NCBI RefSeq assembly: GCF_000315625.1
Contig: NW_005434621.1
Span: forward strand, 347,351-411,350
Length of the DNA stretch: 64,000 nucleotides
Reading direction: 5' to 3'
Source of the DNA: Guillardia theta CCMP2712
Lineage: Eukaryota > Cryptophyceae > Pyrenomonadales > Geminigeraceae
Positions 20,399 to 31,023 of the stretch are shown here, piece after piece. Below the pieces are notes generated by a model. That model ran no database searches. It saw only the letters and a list, made by a program, of their open reading frames with translations, and was not told the origin of the DNA. Made by a program: the position numbers and the translations under genes. Within the stretch, counting starts at the first letter, position 1. The number at the start of each line of letters is the position of its first letter.

Positions 20399-20737
20399 CT
20401 AAGAGCAAGTGTCTGTGGACGTCCTGGGAGTCAACACGAAGATCATAACGACGAAGATGACGTTAATAACGAACATGCTTGCTACTATCCAGCAGTAAAC
20501 ATCATTGAGTTTCGTCTGCACAGTGTCGTTGCCTTCTTTGGCGGTGACCTCTTCCTTGCGACATGCCACGGCGGGTTTTGCTGCCGAGTCGAAGAACATG
20601 AGGTTGTGCTCAGAGGATACCAGTCCCAATCTCTTTGCGAATTCTTGATGTCTTTCTTTCTCTCTGAAGCTTCTCTGCCCCTCCTTGGAGTATTTCAACA
20701 ATTTCACCGCTGAGTTCACTTCCATAAAATCCACCAT
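20399..20737 (-). CDS. Small tail-anchored membrane protein, unknown function
   Basis: Single-exon ORF of 112 residues from the ATG at 20737 (an in-frame TTG lies 9 nt upstream). The first 85 residues are charged (KYSKEGQRSFREKERHQEF). One hydrophobic segment near the C-terminus (YCWIVASMFVINVIFVVMIF) is followed by 11 polar residues, the layout of a tail-anchored protein. No family was recognised. Composition looks coding, but a small spurious ORF is possible. Confidence 0.45.
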   Translation of the reverse strand: MVDFMEVNSAVKLLKYSKEGQRSFREKERHQEFAKRLGLVSSEHNLMFFDSAAKPAVACRKEEVTAKEGNDTVQTKLNDVYCWIVASMFVINVIFVVMIFVLTPRTSTDTCS

Positions 20738-21510
20738 CCTTGTCAAAGGCGAACAAATCGATTGAGCCGACAGACCGGAAACGATACGATAAGAATCTTA
20801 CTTTTCAATAGTAGCCTTCAAACTAGAAGAAGATTCTGCGAGCAGAACTCAACACTGTAATTGCTGCGAAAAAAAATCCTTGGAACCCTTCTGTGAAACC
20901 GGGAAAGCTGATGAGAACGAATTGAAAGGAGGGAAGACCAATCGAGGGGTCGAAACGTTAGGAATGCGGAGGAGAGGTGGGAAGTACGAGTGAAGGGATC
21001 GAGGAACGCGTGTTCAGATACCAATCGCTGCGACTCAGGGAACCAAAGGGTCGAAGGGCAGCCAAGGAGCAAATCGAGGACGGCTGTGTTGGAGGAGCAA
21101 GAGGAGCGTTTCACGAGATGAGGGGTGAGAGGGTAGGGTCAAGGGGTAATATCAAAAATGGGGGTAGTGATGGGTAATTTGTGGGGTGCAATTGAACGAT
21201 TTTCGGTAAAACCTAGTGGAGGGTGGGTGCATTTCAGATGCAGGCCTCCTTGTGATCTCTCATCTTTACTACGAAAATCAGCGTATCTTACGTCAGCGTG
21301 TCATTCTATGTCTGTGTTTAAGTCTCGAAAATAATTCTTTTCGAGCTGTATCGTGTGACAAACGTATATGAGGACCCCTCCATTTGACTAAACAAACCCA
21401 CCCCATTTAATTTTGACCCCTTCTATTGTGTTTTAGTTTTATGCAACGTGACATGAGCGTGACCGATGCTCTGCATCGTGACAACTCCGTGACAGTAACT
21501 TAAACTACAG
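20738..21510. other. Region upstream of the Fanzor remnant
   Basis: Contains a short G-rich stretch (21120-21240) and four CGTGAC words within about 60 bp near 21445-21495. I looked on the plus strand for earlier Fanzor/TnpB parts (RuvC-I and RuvC-II, helical region) and saw none. Confidence 0.5.
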
Positions 21511-21846
21511 AGTCGTTAGATGTTGACGAATACCGTACTACCAAGTGCTGTAACGATTGTGGTTCTGAGCTCGATGTGCTTCGACGGATTGAAAATACAG
21601 GGAAAGAACCAGACGAGACCTGTAGGTTGAAAACAAGGAAAAGTGAAGTACGAGGATTGAAATTTTGCAGATCATCGAGGTAATGTCAAGTTTTGTATAC
21701 TCCTGTAATTCACCTTTTCATCTAACTGTTATCGTGACAGCTGTAAAGGAAAGCCGATCAAATCCAGGGACTTGAATGCTGCACTGAATATACTCACTTG
21801 TTTCAATGTGTTTCCTGAAAGACCGAATCACCTACGTCGCCCCTGA
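21511..21846 (+). pseudogene. Fanzor (TnpB-like RNA-guided nuclease) 3' remnant
   Basis: Two exons (21511-21679 and 21741-21846) joined by a 61-nt GT-AG intron encode the C-terminal end of a Fanzor/TnpB-family protein. Visible are DVDEYRTTKCCNDCG (the conserved vDE.RTSk.C..CG entry to the zinc ribbon), a second Cys pair in GLKFCRSSSC, then SRDLNAALNI, the RuvC-III motif with its catalytic Asp, and the terminal ERPNHLRRP before the stop. The reading frame across the junction is intact. The preceding ~1 kb shows no RuvC-I/II or N-terminal region, so this is a truncated copy, or the 5' exons are too diverged or distant to see. Fanzors are transposon-borne in eukaryotes and use an omega-RNA near the 3' end to guide DNA cleavage. 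Activity of this copy is not expected without the missing catalytic residues. Confidence 0.8.
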
Positions 21847-24800
21847 GGTGAATTCAATGATTGTTGTCGCCCCCTCCCTACCCAGACTGCGTCCCTCGGG
21901 ACTCGATGCCTAATTCCCTGCCTGCCTGCCTGCCCGGTGCCTGCCTCCATTATGATCCGATGTTTACGACATGTGATCATTGAAGTGACTGACTGGCATC
22001 ATTTGGTAGGATTCATGTAAGGCTCCAACAACATCCGAAGACAATTTGGCAAAAAAAAACAACTGCCGTTGTATGACGGAGAGTCGCGGCTCTCAATCAT
22101 ACGACGGCAGTTCTGTGCGAAAACTTAGTTCGTCGTTCAGAAGGGTATTCACATATTCCGTCACATCATGAGGGAGAGTACCCGTGGTAGATAGATTCGT
22201 GGCGTTTATCTATTAAACTACCCACCTAGGCTCTCCTAGGAGAATGAGGGGGTACTGCTCGGGAACAGACACAAAAAGATCATCCCACCCCAATAATCCC
22301 TATGACTACCCTACCCTTTCCCACATAAAATTGCAGTCACGGGACGCCGGGGGCTGGATGATTGACGTGTGCCGGGCCCGGCGTGGCCCGGGGCGGCACG
22401 CCGGCGGCGGGCCCGGCGGCCCAGACACTGTTCACGGTAGGCTTCACGGTCCGTTGGTCGGATCAGGGCCCGGCAGTGTGTGACCGTGACGCCGGCGGCC
22501 TGTGCGACAGTGTCAGGGTCAAGCCTCCTCGACTCTCCTGATTGTCCTCGTACTGATTTTTAACTTAACTTTGAGTAAAGAAGACTCTGTCACTGAAGTT
22601 CGCGGACGTGCGGCCCGGCCGCTGGCGCCATCACACTGGCTGTGGCGAACTTCGGAACGGTCCGTCGCCGGCTAGTCCACCGTAACTCTGAGGCGGCGGC
22701 GCCGCGCGCCGCGCCGCCGGCGCCGCCGCTGGCCCGGCCCCGGCTCAGTGCCTCGGACGGTGACTGCCAAGTTTCGCGGCCCCGAGCTGTTCACATGAAT
22801 GACGATTGCTGGAGTTTTATTGGATTCGACCACTGTACGGTAGGGAAGGGTTGCAAAGGCTTGGATTGAGGCTTTCCGTCGATGCTCCAGGATGGTACGG
22901 TCGGTGGGATAACTGACCGCCTGCCGCCGTCATTGCGTCACGTTGAATGATTTTATCCGATCAGCTGAAACGCGCAAATGAAATTCCAGCCTCAGTGTTC
23001 AGATTCAGCTTGGTGCCTGCAGTAGAGGAGCAGTCAGCATCGGATGCAATTCATAAACAAACCCCATTACTTCTGGCGGTTCGCGGCATTGGCTTTCAAT
23101 GCTCCTGCACCTCCGGTGAACATAGGTTGCTGGATGGCTGTTGTTGCAAATGCAAGTCACAAGCTTGTAAATACGAGATATTCTTGTCCCATGCACCTTC
23201 AAAGTAAGCTTGTGCAAACTCTTTGCAGTTGTCCTTATGATTCACTCCTTCTCTGCGTGAAGGCTGCAAGTCAACGGGGATTGAGCCAGAAGAGAACGGA
23301 GCTATCAAACCTCCTATAGCATTCTCGGAGGAGATGCCTGAGGTGTCTTGCATTCATAATCTTGAGCCATGCATCCTTTGCCTTCTTCTCGCGAATGTTT
23401 GCTGGGGCAAGAACATCATTCTGTAAGCAACGTAAGTTTCATCCATGCTGTAGTGCCAAACCAAAAGAGCAGACCTCGGACCCAATGGGAAAATCAAAGT
23501 TGGCAGCTCCGATCGGATCGAAGGCTTTAGGCATTCTGTGATATCAATGCAATGGATCAGGAATCGTGCGCAGAGAGGGTGAGCATGATAAAAGAAAATG
23601 AAGAAATATAGGAATATTATTGAAGGCGTCGGGAACTCTTGTGCAATCACTGTCGGTTCCGATGTACCCAACATTCATCATACAGAAAGTGTAAAATGAG
23701 AAAGTATTCCGTATGATTCGAAAAGTTTCAATACAACTATGTACAAAACATCCTCGGTGTCCGGATATCAACACTGGGATGTTTAGCGTAAGAGGAAACA
23801 TTGCTCAACACTTGAAGGAGCACTGGTTTGTCTGATCTAGCTCAATACTGGTATCTGATCTTATAAGACATGTCTCTCCATTCAATTCTTGATTATGTCT
23901 CAGTGCCAACAAGTTGTTGCCAGGTCTACGTACTGGTTCAGTCTCAGCTCTCAATGATAGTTTGCCCCTTTGGGATGTTGCCATAAATTCATTTCATCTA
24001 CATTACATGAGGAAATCATTTTCCATCATCTTTCTCTCATGTGAATGTAAAATCTCCATAGATCTGTTAGCGTCTCGCCTGATGTGTCCATTGCTCACCG
24101 AACAAAGGAAAACGAATTCCAGTTCAATCTCCTCATCAATCCCCTCTTCACTCCTCTCCTCATCCCTCCCCCTCCCCTCTTCTGGCCCTTCACCCTTTCT
24201 GTCTCTTCCCCCTCTTCCACACTCCTCCACCATCTCCCTCTCTGCTTTCTTGTCTCTGCCTTCCCCTCCCTTTGCCTCGCCTACTTCCGCCATTTCGTTA
24301 CTACGACAGAGGCGACGCTATACAAATCTGTGTGAGACTTTTTATTTTGCTACTGATTCCCTTCCACGTTTACAAAGTTGTACTGTTATTTATAAAATAT
24401 CTACATATTCAATACAATTTGTATCATATATGTATACAACACTGCTTTTAAAACTGCCGCTGCATCCTAGAAAACTGCCCCGGCCCACTGCCAGTTCACG
24501 GTTCGGGCCCGAACCCGGGCCACCGCCGGCCCAGTTCGGAACTGTCGGCCCGGCCGGCCCGGCCCCGGATGATGTCCGAAGTTCGACGTTCCCAATCAAA
24601 TCATGAGTCAGTTTGGGCTCCCTGATGTAGCATATTGATCCCACTGTCTTATGTAACATTGCCACCTGTGTCTGTCTATAAGATCCCCATCTATTCTTTT
24701 GTATCAGTAGTGACAACAATCCCATCTATGTACATTCTCCTCCTCTTCCAACCTTCCTCCTCTCCTCGATCACCTTGCTCCTCCTCTCATTCCATCCTAG

Positions 24801-24962
24801 AAGTGCAGGTAACCGTCTTGCCTCTCCTCCTCTCCCTCCCCTTGCACCTCTCCCTCCCCTCCTCCTCCTCGTGGTACTCCTCCTCGTCATCGTCATCGTC
24901 TCCGTCCTCCTCTCCTCATCACTCCTGCGCTTCTCGCACATGTTGCTCGTGCTTTGTCCTTG
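21847..24962. other. Gene-poor region with C-rich stretches and GC blocks
   Basis: Contains C-rich stretches with CTACCCTACCC (22260-22330), a large GC-extreme block (22345-22780) and a smaller one (24475-24565) with repeated GGCCCGG, and C/T tracts at 24165-24270 and 24740-24940. A minus-strand segment at 23096-23353 reads HKDNCKEFAQAYF and might be an exon of an unrecognised gene, but I could not link it to others. Confidence 0.5.
22061..22112. repeat. Inverted repeat / hairpin near the Fanzor remnant
   Basis: Arms AACTGCCGTTGTATGA (22061-22076) and TCATACGACGGCAGTT (22097-22112) pair at 15 of 16 positions. An inner stem GAGAG/CTCTC surrounds a 6-nt loop. An A9 run precedes it at 22051. 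It could be the end of a small mobile element, or a structured RNA linked to the Fanzor element 215 bp upstream; neither is shown. Confidence 0.6.
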
Positions 24963-26339
24963 CTACGTGCTCCAGTGAGCTGGCTGACTCGTTGTCTCAG
25001 CTTGGAGGCAGGAAGCGTCATCATCAGCTCCCCCTTGAGCGTCGACACCGACAACAGCAGCTCGCGATCCAGAGCAAGTCCTATCCGCAGCTACTGGGAG
25101 TCCGGCATGGCTGGGGAACAGCTGGAGGTAGTTGTGTCGTGCTGGGGGTGCTCTGCTGAACTCATGGCAGGATCGACTTGTGAGAGCAGCACGATGATAC
25201 ACCCTCCCGTAGTCCGCGGGATGCGGGGGGGGTGCCAGTGGAGGAGGAGAGGAGGAGGAGGAGTAGGGGCTATGTAAGATGAATACAAGGAAGGACATGA
25301 GAAGCGAGGGCAGAGAATGAAAATGTTTTTACACGGGGTTGTAGGGAGAACGTCTTTGCTGTTCACATGGTCGCGACGTGAACCTTGTCGCATTTCACCG
25401 GGGAGATCAAGATTACCTGCAGGAGGGCAGAGTGAGTAGAGCCATGCGGGGGGACGATGAAGGAGGAAGGAAGGAGGGGGAGGGAGATGAAGTTGGAAGT
25501 GAGGGAGCGGCAGAGGATCAAAGGCACAGGAAAGGGAGGGGGAGGCGAGTAGAAGCAAACGAGGTCAGGAGGAACAAGGGGAGTGAGAAGGAGGAAGATC
25601 GATATAAGATGGCTGAGAGCATGCAGAAAGATAATAGAGGACGATTTCTCGATCTCACAGTAGTTGTCTTGCAGACAGACGCGTCCGACGCGCATTCAAC
25701 GTTACACAGTGCTTGTCCTGCCTCCGTGGGATTCACAACATTCACTCCTGCGTGCACCTGACCCATGCTGTCAGCTCCTCCTCCTCCTCCTCCTCCTCCT
25801 CCTACACCACCACCACCTCCTCCTCCCCCCCTCCCCTCTTCCTCCTCCTCCTCCTCCTCCTCCTCCTTCTCCTCCTAAACTTCCTCCTCAACCTCTTACT
25901 CCCCCTTTCCCTCCTCCTCGGACCCCTCCTCCTGTTGTCACTACTCTCGACTGCTTCCTGCTCCCTCCCTCTCCCCCTTCTCTGCTTCTATGGGAACTAC
26001 CTCTTGTGCAAGGATACGAGCACAGGATGCCTCTCCAGATGGACAGGGCGCGATGTAACCTGAAACGGACAAGTTGAGGACAGAGCAGGAGGGGCAGGAG
26101 GAGCAGGAGGGGCAGGAGGGGCAGAGCAGGTGGTTGTTTCACCTCTCTTCCAACTCAGCTGCTCAGCGTTCACGACGACACATCCGTCCGTTCCTCTACC
26201 GATGGGCTTGACAAGCCTGAGAAAGGGAGAGAAAGGTCAAGGCAACTGCTGACCCAATTTCCCTCTTCCTCCCTCCCTACCCTGCCCCCTTCGCTTTCCT
26301 TCCTCTCTACTCCCTCTTCATGCTCCGCCTCTCCTCGTA

Positions 26340-26375
<36 letters not shown>

Positions 26376-29094
26376 CTGCTTCTCTTCCTCTACTTACACA
26401 TGCCCAGCCCCGTGCTTCCATGCCTCATCCGTGGAGTCGCCTGGTGGTGGATCAGGTGGAACGACGGCTGAGGTCAGCCAACCTGTGCTGAACCAGTAGT
26501 CCTCATAGCCCCAATTGCAGATGCTGATGGTGGTGGGAGAGAGTTTGCTGCGAGAACATTCAGCGAAGGAGAAGGGGAGCGGAGGGGAGAGGAAGGGACA
26601 GAAGAGGCGTGGGTTGGGGAGAAGAGAGGAGAGGAGAGGAGAGGAGAGGAGAATCGGGCGTTAGGACGGCAAAGTAGAGGTAAGGTAGAGGAGACAGGAG
26701 AACGCAAGAACAAGGTAAGATCAAGATCTACCGTGTGCTCGATCCTGGTCCAGGTTTCCACTTGGTAGGGTAGGGGAAGACAACCTGAGAGGAGAAGAGC
26801 GTGACAAGCAGAAGGGAGAGGGAGAAGGAGGAAGGAGTAGAAGCACAAGGGAGAGAGAGATGGAGGAAGGAGTAGAAGCACAAGGGAGAGGGAGAGGGAG
26901 GAAGGAGTAGAAGCAGGAGGGAGAGGGAGAGGGAGGAAGGAGTAGAAGCAGGAGGGAGAGGGAGAGGGAGGAAGGAGTAGAAGCAGCATGAAAGTGTAGG
27001 AAGGTGAGCAGCAGAAGGCAAGTGGAAGGAGGAGAAGACTGTGAGACAGCGATGTCTACCTTCGCCATGCTGTCGTAGGGCGCAGGAAACTCGACGAGGT
27101 CCACTGCGCTGGGAAGAACCTGAAATGAAAGAATGAAAGAATGAAAGAAGGTGGACAGACATGGAGGAGGATGAAGATGATGTGGAGTAGGAGGAGCAGG
27201 AGCAGGAGCAGGAGAGCAGCTGAGTCTCTTGACCTGAACGTACGCGCAGTGCGCCGGGGCGATGTAGACAGCAGTGGTGGTCTAGGATGCATGGGGTAAG
27301 GAGAATGAAGGCACAGGAAGAACAGCCTCGTGCTGCAGCCATTCCAGGATGCCACTTTCTTCTCTCCCCTCTCCCTCCCTCCTCTCCCCCTTCCTCGTCT
27401 CCTGCCTCCTCTCTCCTCTCCTCCTCCTCTCTCTCCTCCATCCTCTCCCTTCACAGCGCATTCCCCGTCTTCTACCTTGCATTCAGCCTTGGAAGCCGTA
27501 CAGACGACGGTGCAGACGGCGCTGGAGGGGGGAAAGTCAGAGGAGGAAACGATGACGACGACCTCATACCTTCCTTGACCCGACGAGACAACAGAAATGC
27601 CGGCAGTGACGGCCTTTGCGCTGCAAGAAACGTCAAGGTGAGCTGATGCGATGGAGAGGAGGGAAGCGCTGAATGGAGGAGGAGAAGAGGAGGAGAAAGG
27701 GAGAGAGGAGGAGGAGGAGAGGAGGAGGGCGAGGAGAGGTTACCTGTTGAGGAAACAAGATCGAGTCTCGCAAGGGGCAACGGCGCCTCTCTCCCAGCAG
27801 ACTTCATCCTTGCATGCTTGATCGAGAGGAATCGACATACATGCCTCCCCAACCCCCACACTGCAAGCCAGTCAACTTCCTCCCTCCCACTCCACCTTCG
27901 CCCTCCCCTCCTTGCCCTCCCTCTCCATCTCCCCTGCTTCCCTCCTGCCTCCATCCAGCTCCCTGCCTCCTGCCTCCTGCCTCCTGCCTCCTGCCTCCTG
28001 CCTCCTCCGCAGCACCTTGGCACAGCCACTTTCTCGGATCCTTTCTTCCCGCCCTTGTAGAAGTATGTTCTGTCCGCGTAGTTGCACAACGTTATCGACA
28101 TCCTGTCTGCTCGCTTCGGGTACGGGAACAGAATTTGCACGCCATGGCGCGCCGGCTTCCTCTCCCCCCCCATCCCCTGCGCCATGCTCCCTCCACTCCC
28201 CATCCTGTCCGAGAGGCCCGAGCGGCTGCTGCTAGCACGAATCCCTTCCTTTCTCTTGCACGTCAAGTACCAGGCCTGCACGATGGGCCCGAGTCTGAGG
28301 GGGTAGAAGTATCCTCCGTCCTTGGTGTTGGAGATGCTGGAGACTCCAGGCCCGCTCGACACGCACTGCTTGTTCCCTTCGTTGAAGAACCGCAGCGCGT
28401 CCATGTCCTTCACCTGACAGTGCTTCCCGTCTGCCATGATCCCATCCCCTACCGCGCAGGTCGTCCTGCACGTCTTGTAGAACTTCCCGACCTGCCTCGC
28501 GTTTGCTGGCGCGTACACGAACTGCTGGACGAGGGAGCGAGAGGCTCCCTCCTCTGCCTTGGAGATGAACCCGCTGCCCTCGCTCGAGCTCGAGCACGAC
28601 TGGCCGTATCCTGCCAGCCACATCCTCGCTGCCGGGTAGCGTACTATACACATCTGAAGCTGAGAGTGGTACGCGTCCTCCTGCGCCGCACACATGGGCG
28701 TGCAGCTCTTGTAGACTTCCCTCACCTCAGCTGCTCTGTTGTAGGGGTAGAAGAACTTCCCCGTGCTGTCATGGTGCCGCTGCAACACCGAAATGCCGGG
28801 AAGGTCGGCGGCGCAAGTAGACCAGCCCTGCCCTCGGAGAAAGGAGAGGGCCCAAGGGTTCGCAACCTGGCACATCTTGGTCGAGGGGTTCAGGATGTCT
28901 GTGGTGTCTGCACATCGAGCCGTAGGAGGAAGAGAGTAGCTGCTCAGGCTCCCGCCTCCCATCCACGCCATACCAAGGACGATGACGATGGCTGCTCCTA
29001 TCAGGATGGTTGTGGCTGTGCTTCGTGTGGACGAGCGGAAGGAGCTCAAGGCCCTTTCCAGGAGAGAAGATGCGCGAGACCAGAAGCTTCCCAT
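24963..29094 (-). CDS. Unrecognised type II membrane protein with duplicated Cys-rich modules
   Basis: Fourteen exons, all in phase, give 695 residues: 29094-28016, 27860-27744, 27620-27570, 27521-27476, 27281-27234, 27119-27060, 26760-26732, 26547-26483, 26467-26398, 26216-26143, 26059-26001, 25757-25659, 25416-25367, 25203-24963. A basic Ser/Arg-rich N-terminus is followed by one TM helix (TILIGAAIVIVLGMAWMG, about residue 33-50) with no cleavable signal, suggesting type II topology. The ectodomain begins with three ~70-residue Cys repeats (KMCQVANPWALSFL..., QMCIVRYPAARMWL..., KHCQVKDMDALRFF...), the first two ending in a KSC/KTC...C pair. It continues with two copies of a larger module: GISVVSSGQGSAVC...ECKTTT and GVNVVNPTEAGQALC...VCKTTT; SITLCNYADRTYFYKG also pairs with TISICNWGYEDYWFSTG. 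I do not recognise the family. Introns carry minisatellites. Start chosen at the ATG of MGSFWS; an in-frame GTG lies upstream. Confidence 0.75.
26335..26385. repeat. 6-bp (CCTCGT) intronic microsatellite
   Basis: About seven GTCCTC units immediately beside the donor of exon 9 of the Cys-module gene. Confidence 0.8.
26812..26990. repeat. 35-bp intronic minisatellite, about 5 copies
   Basis: Unit begins GTAGAAGCAGGAGGGAGAGG and continues GAGAGGGAGGAAGGA. It lies in the intron between exons 6 and 7 of the Cys-module gene. ORFs through it (Pro/Leu/Ser-rich) are artefacts. Confidence 0.85.
27959..28006. repeat. 7-bp (CTGCCTC) intronic minisatellite
   Basis: About seven copies directly inside the first intron of the Cys-module gene, next to its donor. 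Similar in unit length and sequence to the array at 19563. Confidence 0.85.
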
Positions 29095-30182
29095 CGTCAG
29101 TCGAAGTTGCACACAGCTAGTTGATCATACGTCTTGTACAGGGCAGAATAAGATTCCTGCAGCAAAGGGTCATGTTGTTTCAGGTGGAGATGAATGGATT
29201 CTTCATGAAGAAGTAAGATGTGTATCTCCACTAAGTCATCACTCTTTCCTCTTGTTCTGATCGCTGTCGATAGTTCACATACTCTCACTCCTCCTCCTCG
29301 TTCTCATCCCGATCCGGATCCCACCTCAGTTTATCGCCTGCATCCTCCTTCAGAACCATCCATCATCCTACTCGCATTGATCTTCGACACCTCCCTCTTC
29401 CTCTCTCCTTCTCCCTCTGGCTCTGCTTCTCCTTCTCCTTCTCCTTCTCCCCTCCCTTCTCCCCTCCCCTCCCCTCCTCCTCTTCCTCCTTCCCGGCATT
29501 CTTTCGCTCCATGCTGACGACGACATCACGAATGCCCCGGGGTGGGTCCTGAAAAGAGGGTACTGCAAAGATGGTGGTACCAAATTACCGGATTTGATTA
29601 ATGAACTTCGACTAAGAATGAGGGGTACCATTTCGAATCAGTGGGTAGTGGTATTTCACGGACGGGTAGGGGTTTGTCATGGGAACGAGAGAACTCCGGA
29701 ACGATCGGAACGATCATTCCGGTCGGACTGACAAGCAGGAGAGAGGGAGAGGGGGCAGGGACAGGGACAGAGACGAAGACGAAGACGAAGACGAAGACGA
29801 AGACGAAGACGAAGACGAAGACGAAGACAGAGAGAAAGAGAGCGGGTAGATGGAGGGAGGCAGGATGGAGGGAGAAAGACAGGATTCATGGAGGGAGACA
29901 TGATACAGGATGACAGAGAGGGAGAAAACTTAGAGCATAGGTGATCCCATCAAGGTGCAGAGGCGAACAAGTGAAAATTCCTCTGTTTGTGTTTGAAGAG
30001 CGATCCTCTACACTGTTTGCCTCCTAAGAGCGATCTCTACTACTCGACGACAATCCACTGATGATGATGAACTTTCCTAGTGATGAGTTTTCCAAGGTTG
30101 AGGAACTCGAAGCTCCTCCGGCTTCAGCTCCCCTTCTTCAGCTACCTCGGTCCGTCCTGGCCCCTTGCCCTGCCATGCACCC
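29095..30182. other. Intergenic region with G-rich tract and hexamer repeat
   Basis: C/T-rich at 29390-29500, G-rich with GGGGTA words at 29530-29680, and a (GACGAA)n array at about 29770-29828. No credible ORF. Confidence 0.55.
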
Positions 30183-30905
30183 ATGACGCTCTTCGCAGCC
30201 TTTCAAGGGAGCACAGCTACCGCCTTCAGGGCGGCATTCGCCCGACCTCCTCCCTCCTCCGCCGTCCAGATGAGTACAAGGTGAGAGAACTCGGACATGT
30301 GGGTCATCGAGCTAGTGCCAGGGCGAGTTTGTCTCCTGCTGTCCTCTGACGTGCCTCCAGTCAAGGCAAGGACGGCCTTATGTTCGGGCGGTTCTTCATA
30401 CCCGAAGACCATATCTTTTATCGGTCGCCGTCCGGCCTGTCCGCCGCATTCGTGAACCTCCGGCCGATCGTCCCCGGGCATGTGCTGGTGGTACCGCAGC
30501 GGGTAGTCGACAGGGAGAAGGAGCTGGATGAGGAGGAGTCCCTGGACTTGTGGAAGACAGTGCGAGAAGTGGGTCATAGGGTGGAGGAGGAGTACAAGGC
30601 CTCAGCGCTGAACATCGCTGTGCAAGACGGGAAGGCTGCCGGGCAGTCTGTCCCTCATGTTCACTTTCACATCCTGCCGAGGGCGGTCGGGGACTTCGAG
30701 AGGAACGACGACGTGTACGACAAGGTTCGGCGAGGTTGCAGGGATATCCTTGCATGTAGTGTGACATGATGTGCAGATCGAGGAGTTTGATGCTCGTCCA
30801 ACGAAGCTGCACGTGCCGGAAGATTCAGAGCGGAAGGACAGGACGTTCGAGGAGATGAAGGAGGAGGCAGGGAGGCTGAGGAGGTTGTTTGCGGTGAATA
30901 CATAA
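30183..30905 (+). CDS. HIT-family nucleotide hydrolase, FHIT-like
   Basis: Three exons (30183-30280, 30361-30724, 30777-30905) give 196 residues in phase. The HIT core is clear: FGRFFIPEDHIFYRSP, NLRPIVPGHVLVVPQR, LNIAVQDGKAAGQSVPHVHF and then HILPR, i.e. the HxHxH triad with the upstream Q-S. These residues and the following GDF...NDDVY segment fit the FHIT branch, which hydrolyses diadenosine polyphosphates (Ap3A). The first ~33 residues (MTLFAAFQGSTATAFRAAFA) are basic, Ala/Phe-rich and resemble an organelle-targeting leader absent from cytosolic FHIT; targeting is inferred. The start ATG is chosen because exon 1 joins exon 2 in phase and supplies this leader. A shorter start at 30380 would give a leaderless enzyme. 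Confidence 0.88.
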
Positions 30906-31023
30906 AATGAAATGATTATGCTATTGAAAGATCTCGTCCATCAATCAAAACACACTCATCTTAATGGAGAATAAAGTATGCTGTTGAGGTCAGTCCTTGT
31001 TCTATATTTACAGAGCTGCAGGC

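Noticed and set aside
23096-23353. Possible exon with HKDNCKEFAQAYF
   Set aside because: Coding-like texture, but no partner exons, start or family could be found; mentioned only in the intergenic entry.
27472-28015. 3' extension of the 546-aa minus ORF past 28015
   Set aside because: Runs into a GT donor, a 7-bp minisatellite and low-complexity sequence; the spliced model keeps Cys-rich exons instead.
27814-29124. 436-aa plus-strand ORF
   Set aside because: Antisense of the first exon of the Cys-module gene, whose minus frame has TM and Cys repeats and splices in phase.
29776-29828. CRISPR-like array
   Set aside because: Simple GACGAA hexamer repeat without spacers; no CRISPR array exists in the window.
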